Shown here: positions 27,747 through 38,519 of the stretch, piece by piece
Numbering within the stretch: position 1 is the first letter of the stretch
Layout: each line of letters begins with the position of its first letter
Assembly: GCF_009828855.1 (NCBI RefSeq)
Contig: NZ_WUAG01000002.1
Coordinates: forward strand, 744,001 to 808,000
DNA: 64,000 bases
Source: Psychromonas sp. L1A2
Lineage (GTDB): Bacteria > Pseudomonadota > Gammaproteobacteria > Enterobacterales > Psychromonadaceae
Direction of reading: 5' to 3'
Program-made: the position numbers and the translations under genes
The notes under the pieces: model-generated
Told to the model about the DNA's origin: nothing
What the model saw: the letters and a program-made list of their open reading frames with translations, nothing else
Databases searched by the model: none

Positions 27747-27771
27747 GCAGGGTAGGACAACTACCCTGCTT
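27747..27771 (+). terminator. Possible terminator of gpmI
   Basis: Stem GCAGGGTAG / CTACCCTGC with loop GACAA, followed only by TTCC. The stem is strong but the T tract is poor. Confidence 0.5.
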
Positions 27772-27866
27772 CCGGTATAAATCGCATATTCATTAAATAT
27801 ACAACATTGAATATACAACAGTATTTTTCACAGCTTTATACCGCTTTTTGGTTTAATTTAGACTGG

Positions 27867-27959
27867 TACATATTAAATTTGTAGGGGTCTACAGCTTTAG
27901 CTCTCTCTACATATTAAATTTGTAGGGGTCTACAGCTTTAGCTCTCTCTACATATTCAA
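27867..27959. repeat. 41-bp tandem duplication next to cls
   Basis: Two identical 41-bp units (27867-27907 and 27908-27948) and the start of a third (TACATATT). Each unit holds TGTAGGGGTCTACA, a short inverted repeat, and AGCTTTAGCT, so each transcript copy could form hairpins. They lie just past the cls stop codon and might serve as its terminator region. Confidence 0.85.
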
Positions 27960-27967
27960 GTGAAAAA

Positions 27968-29446
27968 CTATAACAACGGGCTAAAAAGATATAGAAAACC
28001 TTCCAATAAACGTTTGAAAAAAGGTCGTTGCTGCCACTTCTCTAAGGTTAGTTGGTTAGACGCTAAAGTGTACTGCATTTGTGCAGTTAACAACTCTCCT
28101 GCAAATCTTGGATTATCAATTAGCATGGTCATTTCGAAGTTTAACCAAAAGCTACGTAGGTCTAAATTAACCGTCCCTACTAATGCAATTTTCTCATCAA
28201 TAACGATACTTTTACTATGTAACAAACCACCATAGAATTGATGAATCTCGACACCCGATTTTAATAAATCTTCAAAGAAAGCACGCGAAGCATACTTAAC
28301 CATTACTGAATCATTTTTAGCAGGAAGAATAATTTTAACGTCTACCCCTCGCATTGAAGCCACTTGTAATGCAGTTAACAAACTTTCATCGGGTACAAAA
28401 TAAGGTGATGTTAGCACTAAACTATATTTAGCTTCATAAATAGCGGTTAATAGCACTTGATGAATACCTACTTTGCCAAATTCAGGGCCAGAAGGAATAA
28501 GCTGAGAATTTTCATCTCCTGCAATACAAAATAAAGATTTATTGGCTTCGGGTAAATGCAAGCTTTGTTCTGTCTCTAAACTCCAATCCCATAAAAATAA
28601 TCCCTGCATATGTTGTACGATAGGCCCTTCACAACGCACCATCAAATCAATCCATTCACCCACACCTTTATCTATTTTGAAATAAGCAGGATCCACTAGA
28701 TTCATACTACCGGTATAAGCAATATGATCATCAATACACACTAATTTACGATGCAACCTCAGATCTTGTCTTTGAAATAATAAGCGAAATGCACCTACAG
28801 GCAAACCTTCAACCACTTCCACACCTGCTTGTCGTAATTGAGCTGGCAAATTAGAGTTTAAAAAGTCATGGCTGCCTACTGAATCCAACAATAATTTACA
28901 TTCAACTCCCCTGATAGCGGCTGACTTTAACTCCTCTAATAACTGGTCAACTAAACCACCTTGATTGCAGATATAAAACATTAAATAACAATGTTTTTTC
29001 GCATCTTTAATTTCTTTAGTAAGCTCTAATAAAATATCATCGGTAGTGGTTAATAAAGTATGTTTATTACCTTTAACCATTGGCATATTGGTATAAGACT
29101 CAACAAATGATTGCATTGCATGGGCATTTTCACTAATCAGCTCTTTGCTTTGCTTATAAGTCATCGCTTGTTCTTGGATCCACTCTAAGAAAGTACCTGA
29201 TATTAATTTACGTTGTCTGCTTCGCTTTGCACCTAGATTTAATTCACCAAAAATGAAGTAACCAATCATGCCGACTAAAGGTATTGCAAACATAAGAAAT
29301 AACCATGCCAGTGATACACCGATTGGTTTACGTTTTAAGACAACTCTTACTGACATTAACGTTAATAAGCCAAAATACAATGTCGCTGAAGCGGCGATAT
29401 ATATTTCGCTTTCTAACCAATTCATATTCAAACCAAGGTGTTCCAT
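27968..29446 (-). CDS. cls: Cardiolipin synthase (ClsA-like)
   Basis: A 492-residue phospholipase-D family enzyme that joins two phosphatidylglycerols into cardiolipin at the inner membrane. Two N-terminal membrane segments (about 12-32 and 40-62) are followed by two HKD domains: LHRKLVCIDDHIAYTGSMN (near 225) and LHSKSIVIDEKIALVGTVN (near 405). Size matches E. coli ClsA (486). An internal ATG seven codons in is an alternative start. The first HKD carries the expected His, Lys and Asp. Confidence 0.92.
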   Translation of the reverse strand: MEHLGLNMNWLESEIYIAASATLYFGLLTLMSVRVVLKRKPIGVSLAWLFLMFAIPLVGMIGYFIFGELNLGAKRSRQRKLISGTFLEWIQEQAMTYKQSKELISENAHAMQSFVESYTNMPMVKGNKHTLLTTTDDILLELTKEIKDAKKHCYLMFYICNQGGLVDQLLEELKSAAIRGVECKLLLDSVGSHDFLNSNLPAQLRQAGVEVVEGLPVGAFRLLFQRQDLRLHRKLVCIDDHIAYTGSMNLVDPAYFKIDKGVGEWIDLMVRCEGPIVQHMQGLFLWDWSLETEQSLHLPEANKSLFCIAGDENSQLIPSGPEFGKVGIHQVLLTAIYEAKYSLVLTSPYFVPDESLLTALQVASMRGVDVKIILPAKNDSVMVKYASRAFFEDLLKSGVEIHQFYGGLLHSKSIVIDEKIALVGTVNLDLRSFWLNFEMTMLIDNPRFAGELLTAQMQYTLASNQLTLEKWQQRPFFKRLLEGFLYLFSPLL

Positions 29447-29653
29447 GTACTTCCTAATAAAAAGTAAAATGCTGCCGTGAAAGACTGCTAAATGAAAATG
29501 CTATTAATAAAGTAAACGTGAAAGAAAAGCTATCCATTTCAATAGTGAGCTATTTTTCTGTATAAACAAGAAGTAGAACAAATAAGTAAAATAACCAGGA
29601 TATGCTAGATGTTAGTAAAAAATAATATAACAGTCGTTATTTTAAAGTGATAT

Positions 29654-29700
29654 TTTTGTAGTGATAATTTTGTAGTGATAATTTTGTAGTGATAATTTTG
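29654..29700. repeat. 15-bp tandem repeat (TTTTGTAGTGATAAT, 3 copies)
   Basis: Perfect units at 29654, 29669 and 29684, with flanking degenerate versions (ATATTTTTGTAG before, TTTTGCAATGACAAT after). Confidence 0.88.
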
Positions 29701-29741
29701 CAATGACAATGTTGAATGATACTTGGCATAAACCAAACACC

Positions 29742-29774
29742 ATTCACAATTCACAATTCACAATTCACAATTCA
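29742..29774. repeat. 7-bp tandem repeat (TTCACAA, about 4.5 copies)
   Basis: Perfect tandem copies of the 7-mer lie about 35-65 bp downstream of the stop codon of the minus-strand PAS-GGDEF-EAL gene. Confidence 0.88.
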
Positions 29775-29806
29775 AATAGTAAGGTAAGAGTATAACTAGG
29801 AAGTGA

Positions 29807-32512
29807 TTATTTACGTTTATTACACCTCAAGTAAAAAGTAGCTTCGGCCGCTGTCATTACCTCTTTTTGATTATTCCATTTATCCTGCGTTAATATTTTA
29901 TCACCACTAGTAAGGCAAGGATCGTTTTCTATTGTTTCCCCTACTACATCAATACCAAGTGAGTTTGCTAACACAAACACAGACTTGAGCATCGCTTCTC
30001 CCGCTAAAAATCCAGGCACTCCTTGGATAAAATGTTTGGAAATTTTGAATTTATCGATATTGAGTTTATCAATTGAGTATAAAACAGATCGTTCAGCACC
30101 AAATCCTTCAACGGTAAGTGCAATACCTAATCGACTTAAGTTGAGTAAGTTTTCTTGAACTCTATACAGATCATTACTAAATAAACTTTCTTCAATTTCA
30201 AACTCAAACCAATTTGCTTTAGCGCCTGTATTTAACAGTACTTTCTGAATTGAGGCAATTAATGAAAGTTGTGATAATTCCAATTTAGACAAAGGAAGTG
30301 CTATTCGGCCAAAATTAATACCTGATGCATGCCATTTTGCAGCTTGTTTAGCGGCCTTAGTAAACATTTTAATGCCTAACTCAATTAATATACCTGATTG
30401 TTCAGCAAGCATTAAAAATCTTTCTGGTAACAACACGCCTTGCTCAGGGTGATGCCATCTCAACATGCATTCAATAGCGACAATTTGACGTTTATTAAGA
30501 TCATATTGAGGTTGGTAATAAACCTCAAATTGGTCTTCCACAAGTGCTAATTTTAATTCATTTTCACGTGCTAATTGATGAGTAGAATTAACTGTTAATT
30601 CATTAGTATAAAAGTGATAAGCACTGCTTTTATCTTGCTTACTACGAAGCATTGCAGTTTCAGCATTAGATAGAACAGTATCTAACTCGATACCGTCATC
30701 AGGACAAATACTAATACCAATTGAAAGGGATAAGTCGACAGCCACGCCTTCGATAGTAATTGTTTCAGAAAATTGCTGGGCTATCTGTCGTGCAATTAAA
30801 GCAACAACTTGTTCATTATCAAGCTCCTCAATCACTAAAACAAACTGATCATCACCAATACGAGCAATGAAGTCTTTATCTGAAGCAGATTGTTTAAGAC
30901 GTTTTGCTACATCTCTAAACACTAAGTCACCTTGATTATGACCATAGCGTTCATTAATTGTTTTAATGCCTTTAATCTCGATAAACAAAATCCCTATTGG
31001 AATTTGTTTATGATTAGAACGAGCAATAGCTGTCTCTAAATGATTAAATAAAGCAATACGATTATTAAGGCCAGTTAAAGAATCATGTTTAGATAAATAC
31101 TGGATTTTTTCTTCGTTGTATTTATTTTGAGTCAAATCAGTAAAGGAATAAACGCGATTATCAATCTCGGTTTCATTGTGTTTGATTTGATAAACTTCTA
31201 ACCAAAAATAACCAAGATCACCTTGTTTAGTATAAAAATTAACATCACCTTGCCATTTACCATGACTTAATAATGCTCGCTCAATATTAATAAACAATCG
31301 ACGATAATCACGACCATAAGCAAATGAAGCTATTTTTTGATTTAATAGTTCTGCTTTAGAATAACCCGCAATATCTAAACAAGCATCGTTAGCAGTGATG
31401 ATTAAACCTGTATTGTCAGTGACTAAAATACCATCACGACTATTTTCAAATACAGCATTAGCTAATTTAAGCTGCCTTTTAATAATACTTTTTTCAGTGA
31501 TATCTCGCCCAATAGCAATTAAACCTTGGACTTTTCCGTCTTTATCTTTAAGCGGTACTTTTTGCATAAAGATATAATGTTCTTCACCATTATTATAAGT
31601 AAGGTATTCGTTATTAACGTATATTTCATTATTTTCAATTACTTGAGTATCTTGAGCTTGACACATTCGAGCTTGGTTAATTTCAAATAATTGGTCATCT
31701 TTTTTACCAAGGATGTCAGCTTCAGGACAGCCTACAAACTCTTCGAATTGTTTATTACAACCAATAAAACGACTTTCTAAGTCTTTAAAGAAGATTAAAT
31801 CAGAAGAAAGATTTGCAGTGGCGCGTAACATAACACGTTCTTTTTCGATGGTTGCCTTGGCCGTATTCATCTCTGAAATATCAAATAACAAACCAACTTT
31901 AAGGTCGCTATCATCAGCAACTTCTTCACGAATCAAAAACTCACGTTTAATACCAGTGACATCGCGCATTTCAAATTCAAGTAAACGAATTTGATGATCA
32001 TTAACCATTCTTAAAGTTGAGTTGTTAACTTTATCAATAACGCCATTAGGTAAAACCTCTTGCAAGCATTGCCCAATTAAATCATCTGGTAACAACCCAA
32101 ATATTTGAGAAAAATAAGTATTGCAATATACAATGATACTTTGTGAGTTTTGGTAGTAAATAGGGATGCTAATGTAATCTAAAGCTGATTTAACTTCTGC
32201 TGAAACAAGGTTCATCATTTCAGGAGAAGGTATATTGACCGATTTAAGATTAGGCTCTTCATTCGTCAAATAAATACAGTGAGTCTCTGGGTGCTTTTCT
32301 GTAATGCTTTTTCTTACAGAATTTAAAACCGGCCTTTCACAAATAAAATAATGATAATGATCTTCACTAATCATTGTTTCAAGTTCATTCGCACAAATAT
32401 GATGAACAATACTAAAATCACTAGTAGTAGAATTAATGGGTAACAAGGCTTCAACTAACTTAATATTATCGCCTATGTATAACACCTTATTAACTTTACT
32501 CAACAATATCAT
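29807..32512 (-). CDS. PAS-GGDEF-EAL protein with degenerate catalytic motifs
   Basis: A 901-residue sensor-like protein: an N-terminal receiver-like or unknown segment (1-100), three PAS domains (about 110-225, 230-345, 350-470), a GGDEF-like domain (480-640) and an EAL-like domain (650-885). The signature loop reads RIGDDQF instead of GGDEF. The EAL motif reads IECML, and the normally invariant DDFGTG loop reads EGFGAE. Both enzymatic activities for cyclic-di-GMP are therefore probably lost, and the protein may bind the nucleotide or act as a scaffold. It has no membrane segment. The C-terminal 30 residues (SGDKILTQDKWNNQKEVMT) are unlike typical EAL tails. Confidence 0.85.
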   Translation of the reverse strand: MILLSKVNKVLYIGDNIKLVEALLPINSTTSDFSIVHHICANELETMISEDHYHYFICERPVLNSVRKSITEKHPETHCIYLTNEEPNLKSVNIPSPEMMNLVSAEVKSALDYISIPIYYQNSQSIIVYCNTYFSQIFGLLPDDLIGQCLQEVLPNGVIDKVNNSTLRMVNDHQIRLLEFEMRDVTGIKREFLIREEVADDSDLKVGLLFDISEMNTAKATIEKERVMLRATANLSSDLIFFKDLESRFIGCNKQFEEFVGCPEADILGKKDDQLFEINQARMCQAQDTQVIENNEIYVNNEYLTYNNGEEHYIFMQKVPLKDKDGKVQGLIAIGRDITEKSIIKRQLKLANAVFENSRDGILVTDNTGLIITANDACLDIAGYSKAELLNQKIASFAYGRDYRRLFINIERALLSHGKWQGDVNFYTKQGDLGYFWLEVYQIKHNETEIDNRVYSFTDLTQNKYNEEKIQYLSKHDSLTGLNNRIALFNHLETAIARSNHKQIPIGILFIEIKGIKTINERYGHNQGDLVFRDVAKRLKQSASDKDFIARIGDDQFVLVIEELDNEQVVALIARQIAQQFSETITIEGVAVDLSLSIGISICPDDGIELDTVLSNAETAMLRSKQDKSSAYHFYTNELTVNSTHQLARENELKLALVEDQFEVYYQPQYDLNKRQIVAIECMLRWHHPEQGVLLPERFLMLAEQSGILIELGIKMFTKAAKQAAKWHASGINFGRIALPLSKLELSQLSLIASIQKVLLNTGAKANWFEFEIEESLFSNDLYRVQENLLNLSRLGIALTVEGFGAERSVLYSIDKLNIDKFKISKHFIQGVPGFLAGEAMLKSVFVLANSLGIDVVGETIENDPCLTSGDKILTQDKWNNQKEVMTAAEATFYLRCNKRK

Positions 32513-32575
32513 TCCACCTTAAATCAAAATAAATTTAGTATATAAAAATCAAACACTTAATAAAACAAAAAAAGA

Positions 32576-32607
32576 TAAAAAAAGGGAACTTAAGCTCCCT
32601 TTTTTAT
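32576..32607 (-). terminator. Terminator of purL
   Basis: A stem of about 11 bp with one G-T pair, AAAGGGAACTT / AAGCTCCCTTT, with A runs on the left and T runs on the right, so it can function on both strands. It lies just past the purL stop. Confidence 0.8.
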
Positions 32608-32616
32608 TGCTATTAT

Positions 32617-35600
32617 CTAACCTAACTGTTTACGAACATTTCTAAACATCCGCATCCATGGGCTATCTTCTCTCCATTCATCAGGGTGCCAAGAGTTAGC
32701 AACCGTCCTGAATACTCGCTCCGGATGAGGCATCATGATTGTGACACGACCATCTTTCGAAGTAAGACCTGTAATACCATTTGGCGAACCATTTGGATTA
32801 GCTGGGTAAGCTTGAGTATTGTTACCATAGTTATCAATAAAGCGTAATGCAATAGTATCACTTGCCTCAATAGCAGCAAGATGTGAGCTATCTTTCACTT
32901 CTACACGGCCTTCACCATGAGAAACAGCAATTGGCATATGTGAACCCGCCATATCATTTAAGAACAATGAGTTAGACTTTTGCACTTCAACCAAACTAAA
33001 ACGCGCTTCAAAACGTTCAGAGTTATTTCTAACAAAACGTGGCCATAAATCAGAACCTGGAATTAACTCATTAAGATTCGATAGCATTTGACAACCATTA
33101 CAAACACCTAGTGCAAATGAATTCTCACGCTCAAAGAACGTTTGGAATTGGTTACGAGCTTGTTCATTAAACAAGATTGACTTAGCCCAACCTTCCCCTG
33201 CACCTAGTACATCGCCGTAAGAGAAACCACCACAAGCGACTAAGCCTGCAAAGTCTTCTAACTGAACATCACCCGATAAGACATCACTCATGTGAACATC
33301 AATCGCCGAGAAACCAGCACGGTTAAAGGCAGCCGCCATCTCTTGTTGAGAGTTTACACCTTGTTCACGTAGAATTGCCATACGAGGTTGAACACCTTTA
33401 GCAATATAAGGAGCAGCAACATCTTCGTTAATATCAAAGGTTAATTTAGTTGATAGGCCAGGATCTTTATCATCTAATTTAAGATCAAACTCTTGTTGTG
33501 CACATTCAGAGTTATCACGTAGCGATTGCATTTTAAGGGTTGTTTCAGCCCAGATTCCACGGAATTCAGCACGCTTAGCAGCTAAAACTTCTACCCCATC
33601 ACGAATAAATTCGATTTTATCCGTTGTGTTTAATGAACCAATCACTAATGAACTTGATGATAAACCGTGTCCAGCCAGCGTATTTAAGACTGCTTCTTTA
33701 TCTTCACGTTTAACTTGAATTACAGCGCCTAGTTCTTCTGAATATAGAGCAGAAAAATCATCACTACCTACTTGGTCAAGCTTAACCGTTACACCACAAT
33801 GTCCAGCAAAAGCCATTTCAGTGATTGTTGAGAATAAGCCACCGTCACTTCTATCGTGGTAAGCTAATAATTTTTTATCTGCAACTAGTGTTTGTACGGC
33901 ATTAAAGAACCCTTTTAATAATTCAGGATTATCTAAATCAGGTGTTGTTTGACCTAACTGCTTATAAACTTGCGCAAGTGATGAACCACCTAGACGATTT
34001 TTTCCATTACCAAGGTCAATTAAAATTAAATCAGTCTCACCTTGATCGGTACGTAATTGCGGTGTTACCGTATTACGAATATCACGAACCGCACCAAATG
34101 CAGTAATAATTAAAGACAATGGAGAGATAACTTCTTTCTCGCTACCGTCTTCTTCCTGCCAGCGCGTCTTCATTGACATTGAGTCTTTACCAACAGGAAT
34201 AGTCAGTTCTAATTCAGGACATAACTCTTCACCAACGGCTTTAACCGCTTCATACAAACCAGCATCTTCACCAGGGTGACCCGTTGCAGACATCCAGTTA
34301 GCAGATAATTTAATGCGTTTGAAATCACCGATATCAGAACAAGCAATATTAGTAATTGATTCAGCCACCGCCAAACGAGCAGAAGCACCGAAATTAAGCA
34401 ATGCAACAGGTGTACGTTCACCCAATGCCATCGACTCACCAAAGTAAGTATCATAACTTGCAGCAGTTACTGCACAATCGGCAACAGGTACTTGCCAAGG
34501 GCCAACCATTTGGTCTCGAGCCACTAAACCAGTAACAGTTCGGTCGCCAATAGTAATAAGGAAAGTTTTTTCAGCAATAGACGGTAAACGTAATAAACGT
34601 TCCGCCGCTTCTTTAACCGTTGCACCAGAAAGATCTAATGCTTTACCTTGAGCTGTTTGTGTTTTTACATCGCGATGCATTTTAGGCGCTTTACCTAATA
34701 ATACTTCTAACGGCATATCGATTGGTTTGTTATCAAACTCAGCATCGTTAAGCGTTAAATGCATCTCTTCAGTTGCTTCACCGATCACAGCATATAATGC
34801 GCGTTCACGTTTACAAATGGCTTCAAAGGTTGCTAAGTTTTCAGGCTTAACCGCCATTACATAACGTTCTTGAGATTCGTTACACCAAATCTCATGCGGC
34901 GCCATACTTTTCTCATCATTTGGAATCGCACGTAGATCGAAAATACCACCACGTCCGCCATCATTCACAAGTTCAGGCATTGCATTTGACAATCCACCAG
35001 CACCGACATCGTGAATAAATTGGATTGGGTTATCTTCACCCATCTGCCAACAACGGTCGATCACTTCCTGACAACGACGTTCCATTTCTGGATTTTCACG
35101 TTGTACTGAAGCAAAATCTAAATCTTCTGATGAAGCACCTGAGTCCATTGATGATGCAGCACCACCACCTAAACCGATGTTCATTGCTGGGCCACCTAAT
35201 ACAATGAGCTTAGCCCCAACCGGAATTTCTTTCTTTTGGACATGTTCGCGGCGAATATTACCTAGGCCACCTGCCAACATAATTGGTTTGTGGTAACCAC
35301 GGATCTCACTCCCATTATGGCTTTCAACTTGTTCTTCGTAAGTACGGAAGTAACCTAGGATATTTGGACGACCAAATTCATTATTGAATGCAGCTCCACC
35401 TAAAGGCGCCTCAAGCATAATGTCTAATGCAGAAACGATACGACTTGGTTTACCAAAATCAGTTTCCCATGGTTGCTCGAAGCTTGGAATACGTAGGTTA
35501 GAAACAGAGAAACCCACTAAACCTGCTTTTGGTTTAGAGCCAATACCTGTTGCGCCTTCATCACGAATTTCACCGCCAGAACCAGTTGCAGCGCCAGGGA

Positions 35601-36513
35601 AAGGTGAAATAGCCGTTGGATGGTTATGTGTTTCTACTTTCATCAAGATATCAATATCTTCATGGTGGTAGCCAAATTCACGGTCATCAACGCTTGGGAA
35701 GAAGCGACCTGCTTTGTAACCTTCCATTACCGCTGCGTTATCACTGTAGGCAGATAAAACATGTTCAGGATGTAATTCATGTGTATTACGAATCATTTTG
35801 AACAATGATTTAGGCTGTTTTTGGCCATCAATTGTCCAATCGGCATTGAAGATCTTATGACGACAATGCTCTGAGTTTGCCTGTGCAAACATCATTAATT
35901 CAATATCGTTAGGGTTACGACCTAACTTGATAAAGTTTTCAACTAAGTAATCTATTTCATCAGTTGCTAACGCTAAACCTAAGCTCACATTGGCTGTTTC
36001 TAACGCACTACGCCCTTGCCCTAAGACATCTACGCTAGTCATTTCACCAGGTTTGCCTTGCACAAATAACGTAGCCGCATCATCTAACGATGTTAATACC
36101 ACTTCCATCATTCGGTCATGCAATAAACCTGTTAATGCTTTAATTTGTTCTGCATTTAATTCTGTAGCCGTTTCAACATAATAAGCAATACCACGCTCTA
36201 AGCGTTTTACTTTAGTTAAACCACAGTTTTTAGCAATGTCCGTTGCTTTTGATGACCAAGGCGAAATAGTGCCTGGGCGTGGCGTGACAAAGAGAAGTAT
36301 CCCTACTGGGTCATGCTCTGCTATCTTCGGTCCGTAAGTTAATAGCTTTTGTAATACAGCTAACTCTTGGTCATTTAAAGAATCAGATAAATCTGCAGCA
36401 TGCATAAATTCTGCATATATGCCTGTCACAGGTAAATCTAATGCTTCACAGTTTTTCAACAACTGATTAACACGAAATGTCGATAAGGCAGGTGCCCCTC
36501 GCAAAATTTCCAT
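32617..36513 (-). CDS. purL: Phosphoribosylformylglycinamidine synthase
   Basis: A 1298-residue single-chain FGAM synthase, step 4 of purine biosynthesis. It holds the N-terminal PurS-like part, two AIRS-like ATPase halves with [21 protein letters not shown] and [12 protein letters not shown], and a C-terminal glutaminase with nucleophile Cys in [11 protein letters not shown] and the His in [10 protein letters not shown]. Length matches E. coli PurL (1295). The divergent mltF-like gene is its neighbour in E. coli as well. I see no clear PurR box in the 194-bp gap. Confidence 0.97.
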   Translation of the reverse strand: MEILRGAPALSTFRVNQLLKNCEALDLPVTGIYAEFMHAADLSDSLNDQELAVLQKLLTYGPKIAEHDPVGILLFVTPRPGTISPWSSKATDIAKNCGLTKVKRLERGIAYYVETATELNAEQIKALTGLLHDRMMEVVLTSLDDAATLFVQGKPGEMTSVDVLGQGRSALETANVSLGLALATDEIDYLVENFIKLGRNPNDIELMMFAQANSEHCRHKIFNADWTIDGQKQPKSLFKMIRNTHELHPEHVLSAYSDNAAVMEGYKAGRFFPSVDDREFGYHHEDIDILMKVETHNHPTAISPFPGAATGSGGEIRDEGATGIGSKPKAGLVGFSVSNLRIPSFEQPWETDFGKPSRIVSALDIMLEAPLGGAAFNNEFGRPNILGYFRTYEEQVESHNGSEIRGYHKPIMLAGGLGNIRREHVQKKEIPVGAKLIVLGGPAMNIGLGGGAASSMDSGASSEDLDFASVQRENPEMERRCQEVIDRCWQMGEDNPIQFIHDVGAGGLSNAMPELVNDGGRGGIFDLRAIPNDEKSMAPHEIWCNESQERYVMAVKPENLATFEAICKRERALYAVIGEATEEMHLTLNDAEFDNKPIDMPLEVLLGKAPKMHRDVKTQTAQGKALDLSGATVKEAAERLLRLPSIAEKTFLITIGDRTVTGLVARDQMVGPWQVPVADCAVTAASYDTYFGESMALGERTPVALLNFGASARLAVAESITNIACSDIGDFKRIKLSANWMSATGHPGEDAGLYEAVKAVGEELCPELELTIPVGKDSMSMKTRWQEEDGSEKEVISPLSLIITAFGAVRDIRNTVTPQLRTDQGETDLILIDLGNGKNRLGGSSLAQVYKQLGQTTPDLDNPELLKGFFNAVQTLVADKKLLAYHDRSDGGLFSTITEMAFAGHCGVTVKLDQVGSDDFSALYSEELGAVIQVKREDKEAVLNTLAGHGLSSSSLVIGSLNTTDKIEFIRDGVEVLAAKRAEFRGIWAETTLKMQSLRDNSECAQQEFDLKLDDKDPGLSTKLTFDINEDVAAPYIAKGVQPRMAILREQGVNSQQEMAAAFNRAGFSAIDVHMSDVLSGDVQLEDFAGLVACGGFSYGDVLGAGEGWAKSILFNEQARNQFQTFFERENSFALGVCNGCQMLSNLNELIPGSDLWPRFVRNNSERFEARFSLVEVQKSNSLFLNDMAGSHMPIAVSHGEGRVEVKDSSHLAAIEASDTIALRFIDNYGNNTQAYPANPNGSPNGITGLTSKDGRVTIMMPHPERVFRTVANSWHPDEWREDSPWMRMFRNVRKQLG

Positions 36514-36707
36514 AGGTTATTACTCTCGTTGGATAAATAAATGAACTTGGGTTTAGCTCAATATTATAAAAGAAAAGCATTTTTTATTAAATAGAAACAC
36601 TCTATAGTCTATGATAAATAACCCTCTTAATTGGTAAATAAATGGATATTTAAATCGTTTATTAGATAATCTACCAACTCTACTAACTGGATTGGCACAT
36701 TTTGCTT

Positions 36708-38519
36708 ATGAATAAACCTGTTTTTCTTTCCTGTATCGCGATCAAATTAAAATTATTTATAACCAGTGCATTGGTCTATTTGTTGAGTGCATGTAATCCA
36801 TTTATACATACAACTCACTTAGAAGAGATGCAAACTCGCCAAACATTAATAATGGGAACCATCAATAGTTCATTAACATATAGTTACGATGGTGATAATT
36901 ACAGTGGATTAGATTATGAACTAGGAAAGAAATTCGCTACTTATTTAAAATTGAAACTTGTTATTAAAGAATTTGATAATTTAGATGAGTTATTTACAGC
37001 ATTAGAGAATGATGAGATTGATTTTGCAGGTGCTGGACTGACATTAACGCCAAAACGAGCAGAAAAATATCGTAGCTCACCGCCTTATTATTATTTATCT
37101 CAAAAACTTGTTTACCATAAAGGAACCTATCGACCGCGTGACATGTCTGATATCGATGCACCAATTAACGTATTAAAAGGTAGTAGCCATGAAGAAAATA
37201 TTAATGAGTCTTTAGAAGAATACCCAGACCTTGTTATCAAGGTATTAGAGAATGAAGATCAAGAATCTTTATTACAAAAAATAGCTGAAAAAGAAATTGA
37301 ATATGCCATCGTAGATAGTACAACGTTGGCCCAAAAACAACGTTATTACCCATCACTTGCCGAAGCATTCACTATCTATGAAAAACAACCTGTTGCTTGG
37401 TTAATACGCAAAGCACAAGATGACTCACTGTATTCTGCAATGATTGAATTCATGGGTAACCAATATAAATCAGGCACCATTGCAAAAATAGAAGAAAAGT
37501 ATTTTGGTCATATTGGTGAATTTGATTATGTCGATACACGTACTTTCCTAAAAAGAATCGACAATAGATTACCTAAATACGAAAATCTGTTTAAAAAATA
37601 TGCGACACCAGAAGTGCCATGGTTATTACTTGCATCAATCAGTTATCAAGAATCTCATTGGGACCCTAAAGCTCGCTCTCCAACGGGCGTCCGCGGAATG
37701 ATGATGTTAACCCGTGATACAGCCAAATTTGTTAACGTTAAAAATCGCTTAGACCCAGAACAAAGTATTCAAGGAGGAGCAAAATACCTTTCTCAATTAA
37801 TTCAGAGATTACCTGAAAGTATCCCGGCAGATGAAAAGATCTGGTTTGCTTTGGCATCTTATAATATTGGTTTAGGTCATTTACTTGATGTTCGAAGAAT
37901 TACCAAAATGAAAAAACAAAACCCTGACTCATGGGCAGACGTAAAAGAAAACTTACCTTTATTACATCAACGTAAATGGTATACAAAAACACGTTATGGT
38001 TATGCTCGTGGACGAGAAGCAAAACACTATGTAGATAATATACGAGAATATTTAAAAACCTTAACGTGGCATGCCCAAGAGCAAGAGAAAGCACTTAAGA
38101 TAGAAGCTGAGAAACAGGCCGAAATTGATAGACTTGCGGCTATTGAACAAGCAAAACAAGCTAAAATAGAAGCAGATAAACAAGCTGAAATTGATCGACT
38201 TGCCGCTATTGAACAAGCACAACAAGCTAAAATAGAAGCAGATAAACAAGCTGAAATTGAAAGGCTTGCCGCTATTGAAAAAGCAAAACAAGCTAAAATA
38301 GAAGCAGATAAACAAGCTGAAATTGATCGACTTGCCGCTATTGAAAAAGAAAAGCAAACGAGAGCGGAAGCTGAGAAAAAGGCTGAGGCTGAAAAATTAG
38401 CTGCTGCTGAAAAAGCGAAGCAAGCTAAAATAGAAGCAGAGAAAAAAGCAGAAATAGAAGATAAAATAAAAGCGATTGAGTTAGAAAAAAAAGCGATTAC
38501 TGAAAAAATGAGTAAATAA
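36708..38519 (+). CDS. mltF: Membrane-bound lytic murein transglycosylase MltF with TolA-like tail
   Basis: A 603-residue lipoprotein. The signal ends in the lipobox LLSAC with C29, so it should be membrane-anchored. Residues about 40-265 form a solute-binding (SBP_bac_3) domain, and 290-450 an SLT transglycosylase domain with catalytic Glu in SYQESHWDP and GVRGMMMLT. E. coli MltF ends near 518; here about 120 extra residues form a coiled coil of 22-residue repeats (KQAEIDRLAAIEQAKQAKIE type). The frame's upstream TTG at 36702 has no ribosome binding site; the ATG at 36708 starts the lipoprotein signal directly. It is divergent from purL as in E. coli. Confidence 0.9.
   Translation: MNKPVFLSCIAIKLKLFITSALVYLLSACNPFIHTTHLEEMQTRQTLIMGTINSSLTYSYDGDNYSGLDYELGKKFATYLKLKLVIKEFDNLDELFTALENDEIDFAGAGLTLTPKRAEKYRSSPPYYYLSQKLVYHKGTYRPRDMSDIDAPINVLKGSSHEENINESLEEYPDLVIKVLENEDQESLLQKIAEKEIEYAIVDSTTLAQKQRYYPSLAEAFTIYEKQPVAWLIRKAQDDSLYSAMIEFMGNQYKSGTIAKIEEKYFGHIGEFDYVDTRTFLKRIDNRLPKYENLFKKYATPEVPWLLLASISYQESHWDPKARSPTGVRGMMMLTRDTAKFVNVKNRLDPEQSIQGGAKYLSQLIQRLPESIPADEKIWFALASYNIGLGHLLDVRRITKMKKQNPDSWADVKENLPLLHQRKWYTKTRYGYARGREAKHYVDNIREYLKTLTWHAQEQEKALKIEAEKQAEIDRLAAIEQAKQAKIEADKQAEIDRLAAIEQAQQAKIEADKQAEIERLAAIEKAKQAKIEADKQAEIDRLAAIEKEKQTRAEAEKKAEAEKLAAAEKAKQAKIEAEKKAEIEDKIKAIELEKKAITEKMSK
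38105..38465 (+). repeat. 66-bp coding tandem repeat in mltF
   Basis: About five units of 66 bp encode the 22-residue motif KQAEIDRLAAIEQAKQAKIE(A/D). The middle three are nearly identical in DNA, and the outer ones have drifted. Near-identity at DNA level suggests recent slippage or recombination, so length may vary among strains. Confidence 0.88.

Larger units (their letters stand above)
29447..29806. other. Intergenic region with two tandem-repeat tracts
   Basis: 360 bp between two minus-strand genes. It holds the 15-bp and 7-bp tandem repeats listed below and otherwise AT-rich DNA that presumably carries the cls promoter. I see no gene or clear terminator. Confidence 0.55.

Noticed and set aside
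38061-38357. 98-codon frame rich in Phe/Leu/Ser on the minus strand
   Set aside because: It is the mirror of the Lys/Ala/Glu repeat region of mltF and repeats with the same period; a shadow frame.
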